Shown here one piece after another: positions 13,678 to 14,142 of a DNA stretch of 14,142 nt (position 1 is the stretch's first letter; every line of letters starts with the position of its first letter). Source of the stretch: Kiritimatiellales bacterium (GTDB lineage: Bacteria; Verrucomicrobiota; Kiritimatiellia; Kiritimatiellales; Pontiellaceae); assembly GCA_030630445.1 (NCBI GenBank), contig DAOVNC010000044.1, positions 1 through 14,142 of the forward strand, in the 5' to 3' direction. The notes under the pieces were generated by a model that worked only from the letters and a program-made list of their open reading frames with translations, had not been told where the DNA came from and did no database searches. A program made the position numbers and the translations under genes.

Positions 13678-13777
13678 TTAAGAATTCAGAATGAAGAATG
13701 GTGGGTCGGCGACCGCTTTTTATAGAGAGGCAAACCGCAGGTTCCACAATTCTTAATTCTGAAATCATCATTCTTAA
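13678..13777. repeat. 100-bp palindromic element between trpS and scpA
   Basis: Left arm 13678-13704 and right arm 13744-13777 are inverted repeats: TTAAGAAT, TCAGAAT, AAGAAT and GTGG pair in order with their complements, 25 bp in all, with two mismatches and a 7-base insertion (13763-13769) in the right arm. The 39-base centre has no coding content. The AT-rich arms stand out from the surrounding GC-rich genes. It looks like an inserted intergenic repeat. Confidence 0.7.
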
Positions 13778-13800
13778 TTTGAACGGATGTGAATAACCAA

Positions 13801-14142
13801 ATGGAACTGATTAAAGACGACTACAAGGTCATGCTCGAAGTGTTCGAGGGGCCGCTGGACCTGCTTTTGTACCTGATTAAAAAGGACGAGGTGGACATCT
13901 ACGATATTCCGATCGGACGGGTGACCGACCAATATATGGAATATCTAAAGTTGATGAAGGTGCTCGACCTGAATATTGCGGGCGACTTTATCGTGATGTC
14001 GGCCACGCTGATGTTGATCAAGAGCCGCATGCTGCTGCCGGTCGATGAGCGCAAGGACATGGACGAGGAGGACGAGGAGGATCCGCGCTGGGATCTCGTC
14101 CGCCAGTTGGTGGAATACAAGAAGTTCAAGGATGCCGCCGAC
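13801..14142 (+). CDS. scpA: Segregation and condensation protein A (ScpA kleisin), N-terminal part
   Basis: The frame is open to the window end, giving the first 114 residues of a protein usually about 240-270 long. The N-terminus matches the ScpA family: YKVMLEVFEGPLDLLLYLI, then KKDEVDIYDIPIGRVTDQY and the hydrophobic helix FIVMSATLMLIKSRMLLP, followed by an acidic linker (DMDEEDEED) and a helix starting DLVRQLVEYKKFKDAA. ScpA is the kleisin that bridges the SMC heads and, with ScpB, forms the chromosome-condensing complex. The visible part is the domain that contacts the SMC neck; the C-terminal winged-helix domain lies beyond the window. No strong ribosome binding site precedes ATG 13801. 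A later ATG at 13831 would cut into the conserved start, so 13801 is preferred. Confidence 0.95.
   Translation, partial: MELIKDDYKVMLEVFEGPLDLLLYLIKKDEVDIYDIPIGRVTDQYMEYLKLMKVLDLNIAGDFIVMSATLMLIKSRMLLPVDERKDMDEEDEEDPRWDLVRQLVEYKKFKDAAD

Overview
The window (about 14.1 kb, moderately GC-rich) comes from a bacterium with an aerobic or microaerobic respiratory chain ending in a cbb3-type cytochrome c oxidase. The protein style, the trpS-scpA neighbourhood and the many palindromic intergenic repeats suggest a member of the PVC superphylum, possibly Kiritimatiellota or a relative. That placement is an inference from general resemblance, not from a search.

Layout, all genes on the + strand. (1) 1-3518: the cbb3 oxidase operon. 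It holds the end of a di-heme cytochrome c gene, ccoN (catalytic subunit), ccoO (mono-heme c subunit), a 48-residue single-helix protein in the ccoQ position, and a short CcoG/NapH-type membrane ferredoxin. Spacing is tight and some genes overlap. (2) 3602-6346: a gene for a 914-residue secreted protein of unknown function that appears to contain a repeated beta-rich domain. (3) 6459-7068: a repeat, then a RelB-like antitoxin with a very good ribosome binding site and a RelE/ParE toxin gene broken by an in-frame amber codon. (4) 7179-10217: a DsbD_2/TauE-like membrane protein and CcoI, a copper P-type ATPase. These are the expected maturation factors for the CuB site of the oxidase, so the cco functions are split in two by the 914-residue gene and the toxin-antitoxin pair. 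(5) 10218-10681: no gene, but a dense set of palindromes, including a roughly 130-bp nested inverted-repeat element. (6) 10682-11131: a solitary nucleotidyltransferase of the AbiEii/MNT type. (7) 11194-11289: a short remnant of a second trpS. (8) 11318-12250: an AT-richer gene for an unknown membrane protein. (9) 12251-12707: gene-free, with hairpins. (10) 12708-13670: intact trpS. A 100-bp palindromic element follows, and then the start of scpA (13801 to the window end).

How the genes work together: CcoN, CcoO and the di-heme cytochrome would pass electrons from cytochrome c to oxygen. CcoI, probably with the DsbD_2 protein and CcoG, would handle copper and redox chemistry for assembling the active site. 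No ccoH or ccoS was recognised. TrpS and ScpA are housekeeping genes for translation and chromosome condensation. The stretch between ccoI and trpS looks like an accessory zone, with repeats, a solitary nucleotidyltransferase, a gene fragment and a compositionally different gene.

The most notable points are the nested palindrome at 10322-10450, the 35-bp hairpin repeat present twice, the trpS remnant whose differences from the intact gene are mostly synonymous, the amber-interrupted toxin, and the unknown secreted repeat protein inside the cco region.
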